The notes: generated from the letters alone by a model not told the origin. DNA of 12,819 nucleotides from Hymenopellis radicata (GCA_015501595.1 JADNRX010001198.1:1-12819); one strand, 5' to 3'. Counted from the first letter of the stretch, positions 1-8,762 are shown. A program made the numbers and translations.

Positions 1-270
1 GCTCGCGCCTAAGAGATGCTGATACAGGGCTGTACAGGGCGTCCATAGAGGACGACATAGGTAAGTAGCTGGAAAGTGGGACTCACAGACGGTCCTCATA
101 AAAGACGTTCGGGACACTCAGGTGAAGAAAAACTGATATTAGGATGCGATCAAGGCGTGAAGCTATGTTAATTTCCGCAAAAGCGTGTTCTATAAGCATC
201 ACAAGGCCCGCACTGTCAAATAAGGAGGTGTCGAGTTTCCTCCACGCGCTTAACTTAGCGCTCAGACCTC

Positions 271-280
271 TCTTATATAC
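271..280 (+). promoter_or_regulatory. Possible TATA-like element of the MYND gene
   Basis: A TATATA-containing stretch lies about 40 bp before the ATG at 318, within a pyrimidine-rich leader. The ATG context (taccatcATGc) is acceptable for a fungal start. The rest of 1-317 shows no coding region I can support. Confidence 0.35.
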
Positions 281-317
281 TCAGACGTGCTTTCGACGCC
301 CTCATATCGCTACCATC

Positions 318-1187
318 ATGCCTCCCTTCAGCATCCGCGACTCTGTAGTAAGTCTCGCTTTCCAATCCCCCGCGTTATCGGGTCTTTGATTTCATAGACG
401 TTCCCCACTTACGACGAGCTGCCCCACGAATATGGCTATGACCTCAGCTACTACAGCCTCTACCCCAACGGCGTCCTCCGCCCTCGGCGCCACTGGGCCC
501 TCCTCGCTGAGATTACCGACGACCTGACGCTACCCCTTCCTGCCGGCCAAGTCTTCCGCATAGGCGCCTTTGGTTCTAGTGCCGGACACTTCGCTACGCC
601 GTATTTTGCTGCCAAAGACATGTCTGGAACGCCTCTTAACATCTCGTTCAAACTTGACATGTTCGAGGAGGCCCAGTTTCACTCAAGCATCAAGAAGAAG
701 TGTGTTCCGGGACACACGATCGTCAAGTATTGGGCTGAGCAACACGATTTTTTGGATATGAGCAGCGGGTTGAGGATTGAGAGCTTGAGAGGTGTCGATG
801 TATGTGCTTATTCAATCCGCATGTTGGAACTCAAGGACACATATCTCCACTTGTAGGTCCTCGCGTGCAGCCTCAAGACTCTGCTTTCCGCAGACCCAGA
901 GGCTGTCCTCAACTCTCGACGCTGTCAGAACTGTGATACCGCCACTGCAGACGCCAAGTGTAGTCGATGCCATTGTGCGTGGTACTGCAACCGCGTCAGT
1001 CTCTGATTTCTTCGAGCGATTCGCGACTGATATAATACTCGCTCAACAACAGGACTGCCAAACTGCACACTGGAAGGACCATAAGGAGATGTGTATTGCG
1101 CTTGCGCAGGTACGGTCCGTACGGAAGTGGTCGAAAAAAGATTGGCATTCGTTCAAGGGGTGGTGGCAAGACGTCGGCGCCATCTGA
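318..1187 (+). CDS. MYND-type zinc-finger protein, four exons
   Basis: Exons 318-347, 398-799, 857-994 and 1053-1187 join in phase 0 to give 234 aa. The introns (348-397, 800-856, 995-1052; 50-58 nt) have GT-AG ends. The C-terminal part carries a MYND zinc-binding module that only appears after splicing: CQNC, then CSRCHCAWYC, then DCQTAHWKDHKEMC at about residues 163-208. This matches the Cys/His pattern of MYND fingers, which usually mediate protein-protein contacts. The upstream 150 residues form a compact region with a GHTIVKYWAEQHDFLD segment. I do not assign it to a named domain, though similar N-terminal regions precede MYND fingers in uncharacterised mushroom proteins. After the finger a short tail rich in Trp and basic residues ends at TGA. 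No signal peptide or membrane segment is visible. The partners and role of this copy are unknown. The last exon could alternatively use a donor near 1110. Confidence 0.85.
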
Positions 1188-1401
1188 TTTGCAATGAGAT
1201 TTGGGGGCAGATGTAGTCTCTCCTAGACAGACTACGATACGACGTGACGAGGCGAGCTTAGTACTTGTATGTAGGGCAGATGCTTCTTGTCGTGAGAAAG
1301 GATTACATTGTACGAGTCGTTTTCTCTTGGACAATTTGGACAATCATACCTATAATATGCAAGCGGCTTGTACTATGTCATGGTCACTACTACGCAGACC
1401 G
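1188..1401. other. Convergent intergenic spacer
   Basis: This 214-bp spacer lies between the stop codons of the MYND gene and the minus-strand gene at 1402-1857. I see nothing specific in it beyond what would be two facing 3' untranslated regions. Confidence 0.5.
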
Positions 1402-1857
1402 TTACACATCATCGTCGCTTGAAACTTTTTTGCTACTCGTTTCGGTTATCCTCTCCCGTTCGTCAAAGAACGAAGGCCGAACGTAAACCTCCAACACCGT
1501 CGCTCGAATTTCGTACGACTTCAACCTCTCTTTCTCTGGTTTGCAATCCTCACACCAAACGTCTGCCTGTGTCGTCCTGCCTGGAACGGGAACCAGGTTC
1601 ACCCGCATCCCCCAGAGAGGTGGATCGTCGCTGCCAATGCTCCATATCACTCGATCTAGGAATCCCAATGCTGGGTCTGTAGTTTGCGGGTGTCTGTGGT
1701 TCTTCTTATCAGCTGCCAAGAGCTTGCGCGTCCAATTGCCAGTCCATCCAAACGACATCCTATCTTCTGGATGAGACGAGCATCGCTTGACCTCGTCGCT
1801 CTCATCGCCCTCTTCATCGACGAATTGGATATCTGGTTCCTCGACCTTCCACCCCAT
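1402..1857 (-). CDS. Hypothetical protein, 151 aa
   Basis: A single uninterrupted reading frame runs on the minus strand from ATG at 1857 to TAA at 1402-1404. I do not recognise the family. The N-terminus is acidic (EEPDIQFVDEEGDESDE). It is followed by a Trp/Gly-rich segment (MSFGWTGNW), a mixed core with a WCEDC pair of cysteines at about residues 101-105, and a charged tail rich in Glu, Arg and Ser. The balanced composition suggests a real or recently real gene rather than a chance frame. There is no signal peptide or membrane segment. It converges on the MYND gene. The start is uncertain: upstream sequence (1858-2215) has no obvious further exon, so this could also be the 3' part of a truncated gene. 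Confidence 0.45.
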   Translation of the reverse strand: MGWKVEEPDIQFVDEEGDESDEVKRCSSHPEDRMSFGWTGNWTRKLLAADKKNHRHPQTTDPALGFLDRVIWSIGSDDPPLWGMRVNLVPVPGRTTQADVWCEDCKPEKERLKSYEIRATVLEVYVRPSFFDERERITETSSKKVSSDDDV

Positions 1858-2215
1858 AAGACCCTAATTGTACATGATCCCCTCTTATTATAGGCAATCA
1901 ATTCATACAAGAATCCCTCTAATTAGAGGGCTGAGAACGAGTCGTACATGATTCCGCCGTCCGCGAAATACCTCGAAGTGGGCCGTGTATGATCCCTCAG
2001 CGGACCATGTACGATCTCTCCCGTACTCTACGTGCGGTACTCCCGCCTCTTCGCCATATCGGTGAGGAACCCTATCGGGTACTGAACAGCAGGCTTATAC
2101 GGGCTCTATCAGTAAGAAGACTGATTTCATTATAGCTCGATCATGATCGAGGGCTATTACTTCCGAAGAATCGTGGCGCAGCTCGTAAAAAAAAACCAAA
2201 ATAATAATATTATAG
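1858..2215. other. Non-coding stretch with palindromic motif copies
   Basis: No gene is visible here. The stretch holds four near-copies of the window's recurrent ATCATGYATGAT-like 12-mer (around 1870-1878, 1944-1952, 1983-1994 and 2004-2015; the last two are a pair 9 bp apart), a 16-bp perfect palindrome at 2136-2151, a small inverted repeat (ATCAGT/ACTGAT) near 2108-2125, and an A-run at 2188-2196. It is the 3' flank of the KDZ transposase remnant, so it may contain that element's 3' end. I could not identify a terminal inverted repeat. Confidence 0.5.
2136..2151. repeat. 16-bp perfect palindrome CTCGATCATGATCGAG
   Basis: A perfect palindrome with an ATCATGAT centre, about 65 bp beyond the stop codon of the KDZ fragment. 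It is related in its core to the recurrent ATCATGYATGAT motif. It may be a protein-binding site or part of the transposon's 3' region; the role is inferred only. Confidence 0.6.
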
Positions 2216-2456
2216 CTACAGTATAGGAGCGGGAGATGAGGCTATAGATAGTATATCTACATTCTGAGTGACATCAAGCAAATCTAGGGCCGGATCCCCC
2301 GTGGCGTCAATAACCGCATGGATATCGCCTGGCGCTCGCGAAAAAATGATGCGGGCATGGCCAAGAATAGCCCGTTTGTTCGCTGCCTGCCGCATGGCGT
2401 ATGCCCTGGCTCCATCCACGAATCCGGGGATATTACGTGTGCATTCAGCACCCCCA
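2216..2456 (-). pseudogene. KDZ transposase, detached C-terminal fragment
   Basis: This fragment encodes the end of the KDZ transposase whose main body lies at 7250-11042. Reading the minus strand gives IPGFVDGARAYAMRQA followed by ANKRAILGHARIIF and about 35 further residues to TAG at 2216-2218. The GaRAYAmRQA segment corresponds to the helical AYA-RQA stretch near the C-terminus of KDZ transposases. The break point at 2456 is exact. If 2457-7249 and one CA are ignored, the codon series continues from ...ARSTS at 7250 into GGAECTRN here with no shift and no stop. The fragment has no start codon or promoter of its own and is not expected to be expressed as a separate protein. Confidence 0.85.
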
Positions 2457-2467
2457 CATCAGGAAAA
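2457..2467 (+). repeat. Left terminal inverted repeat of the 4.79-kb element
   Basis: CATCAGGAAAA, an exact reverse complement of 7239-7249. It is preceded by the CA duplication at 2455-2456. Confidence 0.75.
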
Positions 2468-2543
2468 TCACTTTGGTGTTTAGTTGACTTAAGAATACAG
2501 CCCTACATCTAGTTCACCAGAGGGCCGCTAGCTACTCTAGATA

Positions 2544-2573
2544 ACTCAAGTTAACTATTAGGTTAACTTGAGT
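2544..2573. repeat. Subterminal 12-bp inverted repeat
   Basis: ACTCAAGTTAAC (2544-2555) and its perfect complement GTTAACTTGAGT (2562-2573) are separated by 6 bp. The arm shares ACTCAAGTT with 7086-7094 near the opposite end of the element, so it is a candidate transposase-binding site or hairpin. Confidence 0.75.
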
Positions 2574-2608
2574 AGACTTGATAGTCAACTTGAGTAGACT
2601 TGATAGTC
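2565..2608 (+). repeat. 22-bp tandem duplication
   Basis: Two identical 22-bp units (2565-2586 and 2587-2608), each AACTTGAGTAG followed by ACTTGATAGTC. They overlap the right arm of the neighbouring inverted repeat and belong to the left subterminal repeat region of the 4.79-kb element. Confidence 0.85.
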
Positions 2609-2825
2609 ACCTTAGGCCCTCTTGCGTTAGCCGGAGAACATGCCATATCCTTAGGATACCTCTACTTGCACTAAGTATACTTACTATGCTGCCAGGTCAG
2701 TTAAGAAGACTCAGGGTGCATTTGGTATCACTAAACAGACGCGGATAATTGGGAGGAGAGGTATAGAATAAATTTGGTATCATAGTTTTATACATAAGAG
2801 TTGTACGGACAATCAATCTTTAAGA
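2609..2825. other. AT-richer left interior of the element
   Basis: No gene is visible. TTTGGTATCA occurs twice about 55 bp apart (near 2718 and 2773). Nothing else is supportable. Confidence 0.4.
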
Positions 2826-4140
2826 ACAATGCACCCTTTCGGGCTAGACGCCCAAGAGAATCCAACCCAAATCCCGGTTCCTGAAGGTACAAACACGATG
2901 GTGCGGGCCTCTTGACATCCGACGCCGTCGCCAAAAGTTACACCCGGCGGACTGAAAGTGACTCGGTGCTGTCATCGATTCCAGAGTAGCTCATCCGCGA
3001 CCTGCACTGTCCGATATGCGCCGAAATGGCTATCGCGCGAAATTGGCGAATACGGAGAAGGTGTCCATAGCGGTCGGAAGCGGTGAAAATTTACGGTTCG
3101 CGCAGTCTCGAAAAAAAAGTCGGTGTTGTAGACAAAGGCTACACACGAGGAATGGGGCCCAGAGTCCAAAAAATCAGAACAGATTCGAACTAAAACGAAT
3201 GGAAAAAAAACGCACCGTTGGGGCTGGACGCGTCCACGACGCTATCCAGCCCGCATTCCGTAAGTATAGCAAGCCATCGTAGTCGTAGGCCAGCGCAGCG
3301 TGCGCGCGGTCGCCGTCGTCGGTGAGCAAGGACCTGCACCCAGTCCGAATCTAAACTCTTGGCTTGTGGGCGAAGGCGACGGTGGAAGGGCTTGCCTAAC
3401 GTCTTGAAGCCGGCGTCGCTGTGTTGCAACTCCGTCCTGGAGGTTTACGCTGAGGCGTTGCTCGGCGTGAGAGCAGAACCAAGGAAATTGTCCGGAAGCC
3501 TTGAGAAATCGGGGTTCGATGAGTCCCGAAAAAACGTTGGTAATTTGGACAAACACTACAAACGAGGCAGGCGGATTAGACTACCAAAAATCAGAACAGA
3601 TTCGGATTAAAACGAATGGGAAAATACGCACCGTTGGGGTTAGACGTGTCCACGACACCGTCCAGTCCACAAAATCCACCAATTGCCTGGCTGGACGCAT
3701 GAGGAAGACGGCGCAGAGGGTTAATACAGCCTGTTCAAGCAAGGTACGTAGTCGTTATCGTCCTGTGGGTATGTTGTCGAATGAAACAGAAAAACGAACA
3801 AGAAATACGCACCAACTTGGGGCTAGACGCGTCCGCGACGCCAGCCAGCCCAAATCCCAAATCCTGACCTTGGAAAAAATGCGACGGCACATGAGGGTTA
3901 AGCCAGCCTCTTCCAAGCACGGTTGGCCAGAACTGTGGCCGCTCCGTCCCAGAGGCTGACGCGTCCTCGGTGCCCCGCATTCCTCCCTCTAGCTCTGTGA
4001 AGGTGTACACACGACGACGCGGGAATTATCCACTTCTTGAAGACCGGCGCCGTCATCCAAAAGCGTCATCACAACCTTTCGAAGCGCACCCGCAGAGAGA
4101 GCACAGCGAAAAAGTCGTCCGTTCCACCCACGGCTGTTGG
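2826..4140 (+). repeat. Long diverged direct repeats, four copies
   Basis: A module of the form (A)CGCACC-n-TTGGGGCTAGACGCG-tccacgacgc-n-CCAGCCCA recurs at about 2830, 3211, 3627 and 3807. Copies 2 and 3 are 416 bp apart. They are similar over a long stretch, beginning with a CAAA-n-CTACA-ACGAGG block (near 3134 and 3551) and continuing through CAGAACAGATTCG and AAAACGAATGG. Further shared blocks (CTTGAAG-CCGGCG-CGTC near 3402 and 4036; CGACGCCGTCGCCAAAAG near 2919) follow some copies. Short frames (3016-3282 and 3501-3959, +) exist only because the copies resemble one another. I do not call them genes. Confidence 0.7.
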
Positions 4141-4240
4141 AAGCCTGAGTACCGTGTCCGAAAAGAACGAAAACTAAAGCGAAGAGGACAAAGAGAGTCC
4201 ACACGAAGTCCGAGGGGCAGCGCCTCAACGAGGTGCTGGT

Positions 4241-4328
4241 GGTAAGAGAGAGATGATGATCGAGGACGAACCCAAGTCCGACCGATCAGATACATCATCC
4301 GGATATCTCATCTCTCTCTTCTCCTACC
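4241..4328. repeat. Imperfect inverted repeat, GA/TC-rich
   Basis: AAGAGAGAGATGA at 4244-4256 is the exact complement of 4308-4320, and GGT/ACC pair outside a 5-nt bulge. The loop is about 51 nt. It could fold into a hairpin or be a relic of a small inverted-repeat element. Confidence 0.6.
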
Positions 4329-5312
4329 ATGGCACGTCAACAACGACCTTCCTTCTGACCTCGAATTTCTTCGTTCTCTTCTGCTTCGTTTTTGTTCAGT
4401 CGACTGTCTTTCTTCCGCCTACTTAATCGTCCTGGCCACTGCTGTCTCTGGAATCCGGATGTTCTGATGCTTGTCTTCGCGACGGTACCCACTCGAATGG
4501 TGTACAGGGATCAGATTCTGGAGAGTGTGTGCATACTGTCTTCGCCGCCTACAATGAGGCTCACATTGGTTGTCGGTGCTAGATGTCATCGAGAACGCAT
4601 CCAGTCCCCAGAGGGTGCGTGCTTTCTATTCATCCTGATGCCCCGTTTGATGATGCTTATCATGAGATATCACGCATAGTAGGGCCAGCGGGTTTGTCTC
4701 TCGTCTCCGTCCTTGTCTTAGATCTGTTTGACCTCGCCATTGGTTTTCGATTTGCCAGGCTCGTATGTGAGTAGTCGTTTTTGACAACGACGCTAAGTAA
4801 TGTTCCTTTGTCAGTCGCACCCTTAGACCACATCACTTCGGAGTCTCTTCTCTACAGGCTCCCTGAGTTGTGATTGCTCATGGAGAGACTGTGCGTGGTT
4901 GAGACTCCATCATGCACGTCGATCGTCCCCGCGCAATTGCTCGGGGGATTGTCGGCGGGCATGAATGAAGAAAGGGATCAATTGTGTGATGAGGTTACTG
5001 GGATCATTGTTGGCTCAAGGGTGTAGGTGGAAGTAGATTTTGTGTGGACGCTACATGGTGAACTTTGCCACATGGGAAAGTCACCACATAGCATGTCAAC
5101 TTCTTCCACGGGTTGTTTTTCTGAGCACACCACCTCAAGTATTTCCCCAAGATGAGGTTAACAAAAGTTTTCAACAGTCTCTATTACAACAAAAGGTATT
5201 GGAATGGGAAACTACGAAGACTCGTGCGATAGCTAGATGATCGATGACATCTTAACTCTCCCTCCTACCACCATGATCGGCTGGCTAAGGCCATTTCCTG
5301 GGGACACGCATC
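4329..5312. other. Stretch without a supportable gene
   Basis: Short frames occur on both strands (for example 4392-4679 and 5040-5240 on +), but none resembles a protein family I know and none joins into a spliced model. The region may be decayed coding or repeat DNA within the 4.79-kb element. Confidence 0.4.
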
Positions 5313-5371
5313 AACAGCCGGCCCATGTAGAGTCAGGCCGACCTTGAGCAGGACTCTGTGGGCCGGCTGTT
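5313..5371. repeat. Strong GC-rich inverted repeat
   Basis: AACAGCCGGCCCA (5313-5325) pairs perfectly with TGGGCCGGCTGTT at the right end (to 5371). After a short mismatch the stem continues with AGAGTC/GACTCT. The loop is about 17 nt. This would form a stable cruciform or RNA hairpin. It is not followed by a T-run, so I do not call it a terminator. Confidence 0.8.
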
Positions 5372-5734
5372 AAGCTTGTCTCCGCTCTCCCTGCAGCATT
5401 TTCGCTCCTGGACTGACTGTTGGAAGGATTATCCCTGGATCCAGGAGGGTTCAGTCAGAGGTATGTGCTCTCCCATCTCCTTCCTATCTATCTGATTCCT
5501 AGCTAAGCTCTACCCCAAAATTCCTCAGAGTCAAGGCCAATACGAGATGCCACGACAGCATCACGTGGATGTTGGTTGGCATTCCGATCGCGGATTCGGG
5601 TGTGATCATTTGAGTGCTCTTACCATCATGTTCTTCGTTTCGGATACTTGGTGAGTTTTTTTTTCATGTAACGCCATTGCTAACAGGTCTAGTGCCACCG
5701 CGCCGAACCTCAAGGCCTCACTCTCATCTCATGC
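5372..5734. other. Stretch without a supportable gene
   Basis: There is a small inverted similarity (ACTGACTG near 5413, CAGTCAG near 5452). A well-formed short intron-like block (gtgag...gctaacag, 5651-5687) follows an ATG at 5629, but the resulting product would be only about 32 aa, so no gene is called. Confidence 0.35.
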
Positions 5735-6000
5735 GAACAAGAACGACCGAGTCCTGCCGTGACCACGACAGCGTCCCACACCCACGACCACGATGATCCC
5801 ACAACCACTCCTACGACACGCGCACTTGAGCCCGCACCCATGACTACGATGAGTCCCACAGCCGTGATTCGTGCGTTATCATTCTCATTTCTCATTCTCT
5901 CATTCGATACCAACGGCCTACCAGACTCAACTGACAGCTACAAGGACCCAACTGGTAACGACGACGACTCAACTGATACGATAATGCCGAGTGACACGAC
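5735..6000 (+). repeat. Degenerate minisatellite, left flank
   Basis: Imperfect repeats of CGACCACGA-, CCCACA- and ACTGAYA-type words lead into the regular array at 6001. The earliest unit (ACGACCGAGTCCTGCC, about 5740) resembles the units to the right of the array (GATGACCGAGCTCC), which suggests a single expanded tract. Confidence 0.6.
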
Positions 6001-6220
6001 GACAGCCCGACTGACGCGACGACAGCCCGACTGACACGACGACAGCCCGACTGACACGACGACAGCCCGACTGACACGACGACAGCCCGACTGACACGAC
6101 GACAGCCCGACTGACACGACGACAGCCCGACTGACACGACGACAGCCCGACTGACACGACGACAGCCCGACTGACACGACGACAGCCCGACTGACACGAC
6201 GACAGCCCGACTGACACGAC
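6001..6220 (+). repeat. 20-bp minisatellite, 11 units
   Basis: Eleven head-to-tail copies of GACAGCCCGACTGACACGAC. Ten are identical and the first has ACGCGAC instead of ACACGAC. There are no spacers. Because 20 is not a multiple of 3 and the minus strand of the unit has no stop, all three minus frames stay open across it. The resulting 105-150-residue Ser/Arg/Val-rich frames are by-products. Near-perfect identity implies recent expansion or gene-conversion homogenisation. Confidence 0.97.
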
Positions 6221-6385
6221 GACGACCCAATACTGACACCATGGTGACGACCCAACCGACAACCTGACTGACACGACGACGACCCGGGTCAACTGACACA
6301 CTGCCGGCCGACAACCTGACTGACACGGCGACGACCCGACCCATGACGACCCGACCGACACGACGACCCGACTAACACGACAGCA
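6221..6385 (+). repeat. Degenerate minisatellite, right flank
   Basis: Decayed units (GACGACCC-, CTGACTGACACG-, CGACAACCTGACTGACAC) continue the 20-bp array with variable spacing. The GCCGACAACCTGACTGACAC-like block appears twice (near 6257 and 6309). Confidence 0.75.
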
Positions 6386-6850
6386 AGGATGACCGAGCTC
6401 CCGCAGCACTCTAGCTATTGCATCAGCGACGACCTCGCTCTCACGATAACAGTGACAAGGACGACTTCGCTTTCACGACGACGAGGATGATCGAGTTCCT
6501 GCTACGAGCCCCTGCTATGAGGATGACCGAATCCCTGCAAGGCAAGCTAGCTCTCGCAACTGTGACGACCTTGCTCTTTGACAATGAGGATGGCTAGCTC
6601 TCACAACGGGGGTGTCTAAGCTCCTGCCACGATGCTGACCGAACACCTTCCACGAGGATGACCGAACACCTTTAACAAGGATAACCGGGCACTTTCAAGG
6701 AGGATGACTAAGCTCCTGTGCTGAGGCTGACCATGCTCCCGCAACAAGCACGACTGAGCTCCCATTATAAAGCTGGCTGAGTTTCCGCGATGAGGATGAA
6801 TGAGTTCGTGCACTAACCTGACCCACCTGAGCAAGATGACGAGTAACACG
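6386..6850 (+). repeat. Second degenerate tandem repeat family
   Basis: About a dozen loose copies of a roughly 25-35 bp unit built around GAGGATGACCGAGCTCCTGC (for example near 6387, 6485, 6521, 6656, 6702 and 6791). It has diverged more than the 20-bp array. No reading frame is preserved across copies, so it is not a coding repeat. Confidence 0.7.
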
Positions 6851-7238
6851 AGCACATGTATGAGTATCTGTAGAGTTTACAGATAATTACTCTGACTGTT
6901 GTGTATCCGGTTTATTCTAATACCAATTATTTCGTGTTGAATTTTCTATTGAATTAAACTTTGAAGGCTTTCTTTATTGAACCTAAAGGAAACTAAGTTT
7001 GATTTCAAGTCAATTCGAATGTATGTTAGGTTCACTTAAGTGTACTAAGGTTGTCTGTCAGTTAACGTAGAGTGTACCAAGGGCGACTCAAGTTGAATGA
7101 AGTTGACTTGAGGTTGACTCAGGAATGGGGCACCCATGGACTGTGGCTTACAGCAACCCATCTGAATTCTGGACTTACATGTCCTAGGTTAACTATATGC
7201 CCTATGGTTAGCCTGAGTCTACTCAATGGTAGGACCAC
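6851..7238. other. AT-rich right subterminal region of the 4.79-kb element
   Basis: There is no gene. ACTCAAGTT (7086-7094), AGTTGACTTGAG (7101-7112) and GGTTGACTCAGG (7112-7123) echo the left subterminal words at 2483, 2544, 2565 and 2587. The KDZ frame, entering from the right at 7249 on the minus strand, would read through into this region and stop at 7119-7121. Confidence 0.6.
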
Positions 7239-7249
7239 TTTTCCTGATG
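7239..7249 (-). repeat. Right terminal inverted repeat of the 4.79-kb element
   Basis: TTTTCCTGATG, an exact reverse complement of 2457-2467. It is followed by the CA duplication at 7250-7251. Confidence 0.75.
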
Positions 7250-8079
7250 CACTGGTAGAGCGCGCTTCCCACAGGGTAGCCTCGGCAGACAGCGTCGCCA
7301 GGAACCGCCTCATTTCCTCCCGTAAAAGCAGGCATTCCTCCTGCCAGCGCAGGGCACGAGCACGGGATTTGCACCACTCAATGCGGAGTGCTATAACAAA
7401 CGATTAGACAATGTTAATGCTAAGATGATAAGACTTACCATCCTGGAGACCTGCAGAGCCTGATAGGTTGACATTCGCCATCCATATCCATGAGAGGGTC
7501 CTCCGTCCCTCAGATCCATCGGAATGATCGATATTAACCATATCGGCGTTCGTCAGGGCACGAAGCGACATGCGATGATCGTAGTTTTGGAGGGCAGCCG
7601 AAAGCTTCTCGAGAGCATTCCAGTGGCGCTGGTACGCATTGAATCCATCCTGGATATGGTCGTCGATGCGCTGCAAGACCTTGGCCGCACGAGTAACCAT
7701 TGCCTGGCCTCGAGCCTCCCTTTCTTTGACCCGGTACATGCCGCCGCGTACTAGAATATTTTCGCGGATCGTCCCGAGTGTGTCCTGCGCTCGTCCGAAG
7801 CGAAGACGCCGTTCTGTATTGGCGAGGAGGCGATCGAGATCTGTCTGGGTCGAGGCTAGCGCGGATGGGAGAAGAAGAGGCACGTCGTAGGACTGAACAG
7901 GTGTCGCTGATGTTGCCAGTGATATACGGCGGACAGTAGCGGCAGGCATATAAACTCCTTGGATTGTGAACCAGGCCTCGATGCGACGGCGCAAGCAGTT
8001 AGATTTCTGTTGAATGTTTGCTTTCTGCCGGTCCGTAGGATGGTTGCCGAGCTGGGCGACTTCCTTCTTCAGTCGAACC

Positions 8080-8130
8080 CTGAATCAAGATGTAAGTATG
8101 TGCTCGAGGTCATGCATGACTCAAACTCAC
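8080..8130 (-). other. KDZ intron carrying a 12-bp perfect palindrome
   Basis: A 51-nt intron (gtgagt...ttcag) between exons 9 and 10. It contains GTCATGCATGAC at 8109-8120, a perfect palindrome and the archetype of the recurrent motif. Splicing here is required to keep ...LQLEDLQ|VRLKKEVAQ in frame. Confidence 0.85.
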
Positions 8131-8510
8131 TGTAGATCTTCCAATTGCAATCCCTGGACCAAGAAGTCGCATGGTCCAACATCATGCCGAACAAAAACAT
8201 CGCTCGCACGCGTTGCTTCCTCTCTTGCTTCCTCTTGTGTGAGTTGCAGTCGAACAGCCGCATCAGACAACGCTATCAGATAGTTAGCTTAGGCTGATGG
8301 GAATCAATGAATACGTACCACGAACAGTGGGTATGAATGGGTTTCCCTTCTCGCCAACCCCATGGGGATCATTCTCCCATCTCAGAACAGCTGACCGCCA
8401 CTCTGGAATAAGTGCGGAGTTTTCGATTGACATCTCGAAGCCGACAAAGCCTACGACGTGCTCCTCACGTTGTTTGATGGCCTCCTTCAGCTTCTTCAAC
8501 AGCTGAGATG

Positions 8511-8564
8511 CTAGGGATCATGTATGATTAGTACGTGAAAGTCATGCATGATTTGGGGACTTAC
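8511..8564 (-). other. KDZ intron with paired palindromic motifs
   Basis: A 54-nt intron with two motif copies, ATCATGTATGAT (8517-8528) and GTCATGCATGAT (8541-8552), 12 bp apart. The acceptor CCCTAG is chosen over a CAG 8 nt further on because only it keeps the frame (...VTLM|PSQLLKKLKEA). Confidence 0.85.
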
Positions 8565-8621
8565 GCATCAAGGTAACCTTCCTCCAGTTCTGATCACCAA
8601 AATGATCGTCTAGAGTGTCTA

Positions 8622-8657
8622 TGGTGCAGTCGGCTTAGTCACCGCTAGTTTGGAACA
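8622..8657 (+). repeat. MITE left terminal inverted repeat
   Basis: 36 bp starting TGGTGCAGTCGG. It differs from the complement of 8927-8962 at two sites, G here versus A there. Confidence 0.93.
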
Positions 8658-8762
8658 GCGGCAATTTGGACCAAAAAATTTTCAAATCTCAGATCAGCCT
8701 GAAAGTTCGATTTCCGATGGGCAAAAAAAGGTGACTAGCGTGACAAAGCGTGACATTATTAC

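Larger units (their letters stand above)
2457..7249. mobile_element. 4.79-kb non-autonomous DNA element inserted in the KDZ gene
   Basis: The segment is bounded by perfect 11-bp inverted repeats (CATCAGGAAAA at 2457-2467; its complement at 7239-7249) and flanked by CA at 2455-2456 and at 7250-7251, consistent with a 2-bp target duplication. Looser inverted similarity continues inward (TTTAGTTGACTTA against TTGAGTAGACTCA). Both subterminal regions carry copies of AGTTGACT and ACTCAAGTT, as expected of transposase-binding sites. Removing the segment plus one CA rejoins the KDZ reading frame in phase, which is independent evidence that it is an insertion. I find no transposase or other recognisable protein inside; the interior is repeats and minisatellite. 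The superfamily is not assigned: the ends do not match canonical CACTA or Tc1/mariner termini, and a 2-bp non-TA duplication is uncommon. A composite of nested insertions is possible. Confidence 0.75.

Noticed and set aside
3016..3959. Plus-strand frames over the long repeats (GARRVRD / GAGRVHD-like peptides)
   Set aside because: The peptide similarity between frames reflects DNA repeats. There is no start context, splice structure or known domain.
4392..4774. Plus-strand frames of 63-95 residues
   Set aside because: They have no family resemblance, no consistent splice model and different overlapping frames of equal quality, so they are probably chance or decayed sequence.
6001..6220. Regular repeat array as a CRISPR
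   Set aside because: Units are directly adjacent with no spacers, and the surrounding genes are eukaryotic. It is a minisatellite.
5892..6409. Three overlapping minus-strand frames of 105-150 residues rich in Ser, Arg, Val and Cys
   Set aside because: They are the same 20-bp tandem unit read in three frames. Openness follows from the absence of a stop in the unit, not from coding.
7119..7313. Extension of the KDZ frame to a stop at 7119 as the natural C-terminus
   Set aside because: The sequence beyond 7249 lies inside the inserted element. The native C-terminus with the AYA-RQA motif is at 2216-2456.
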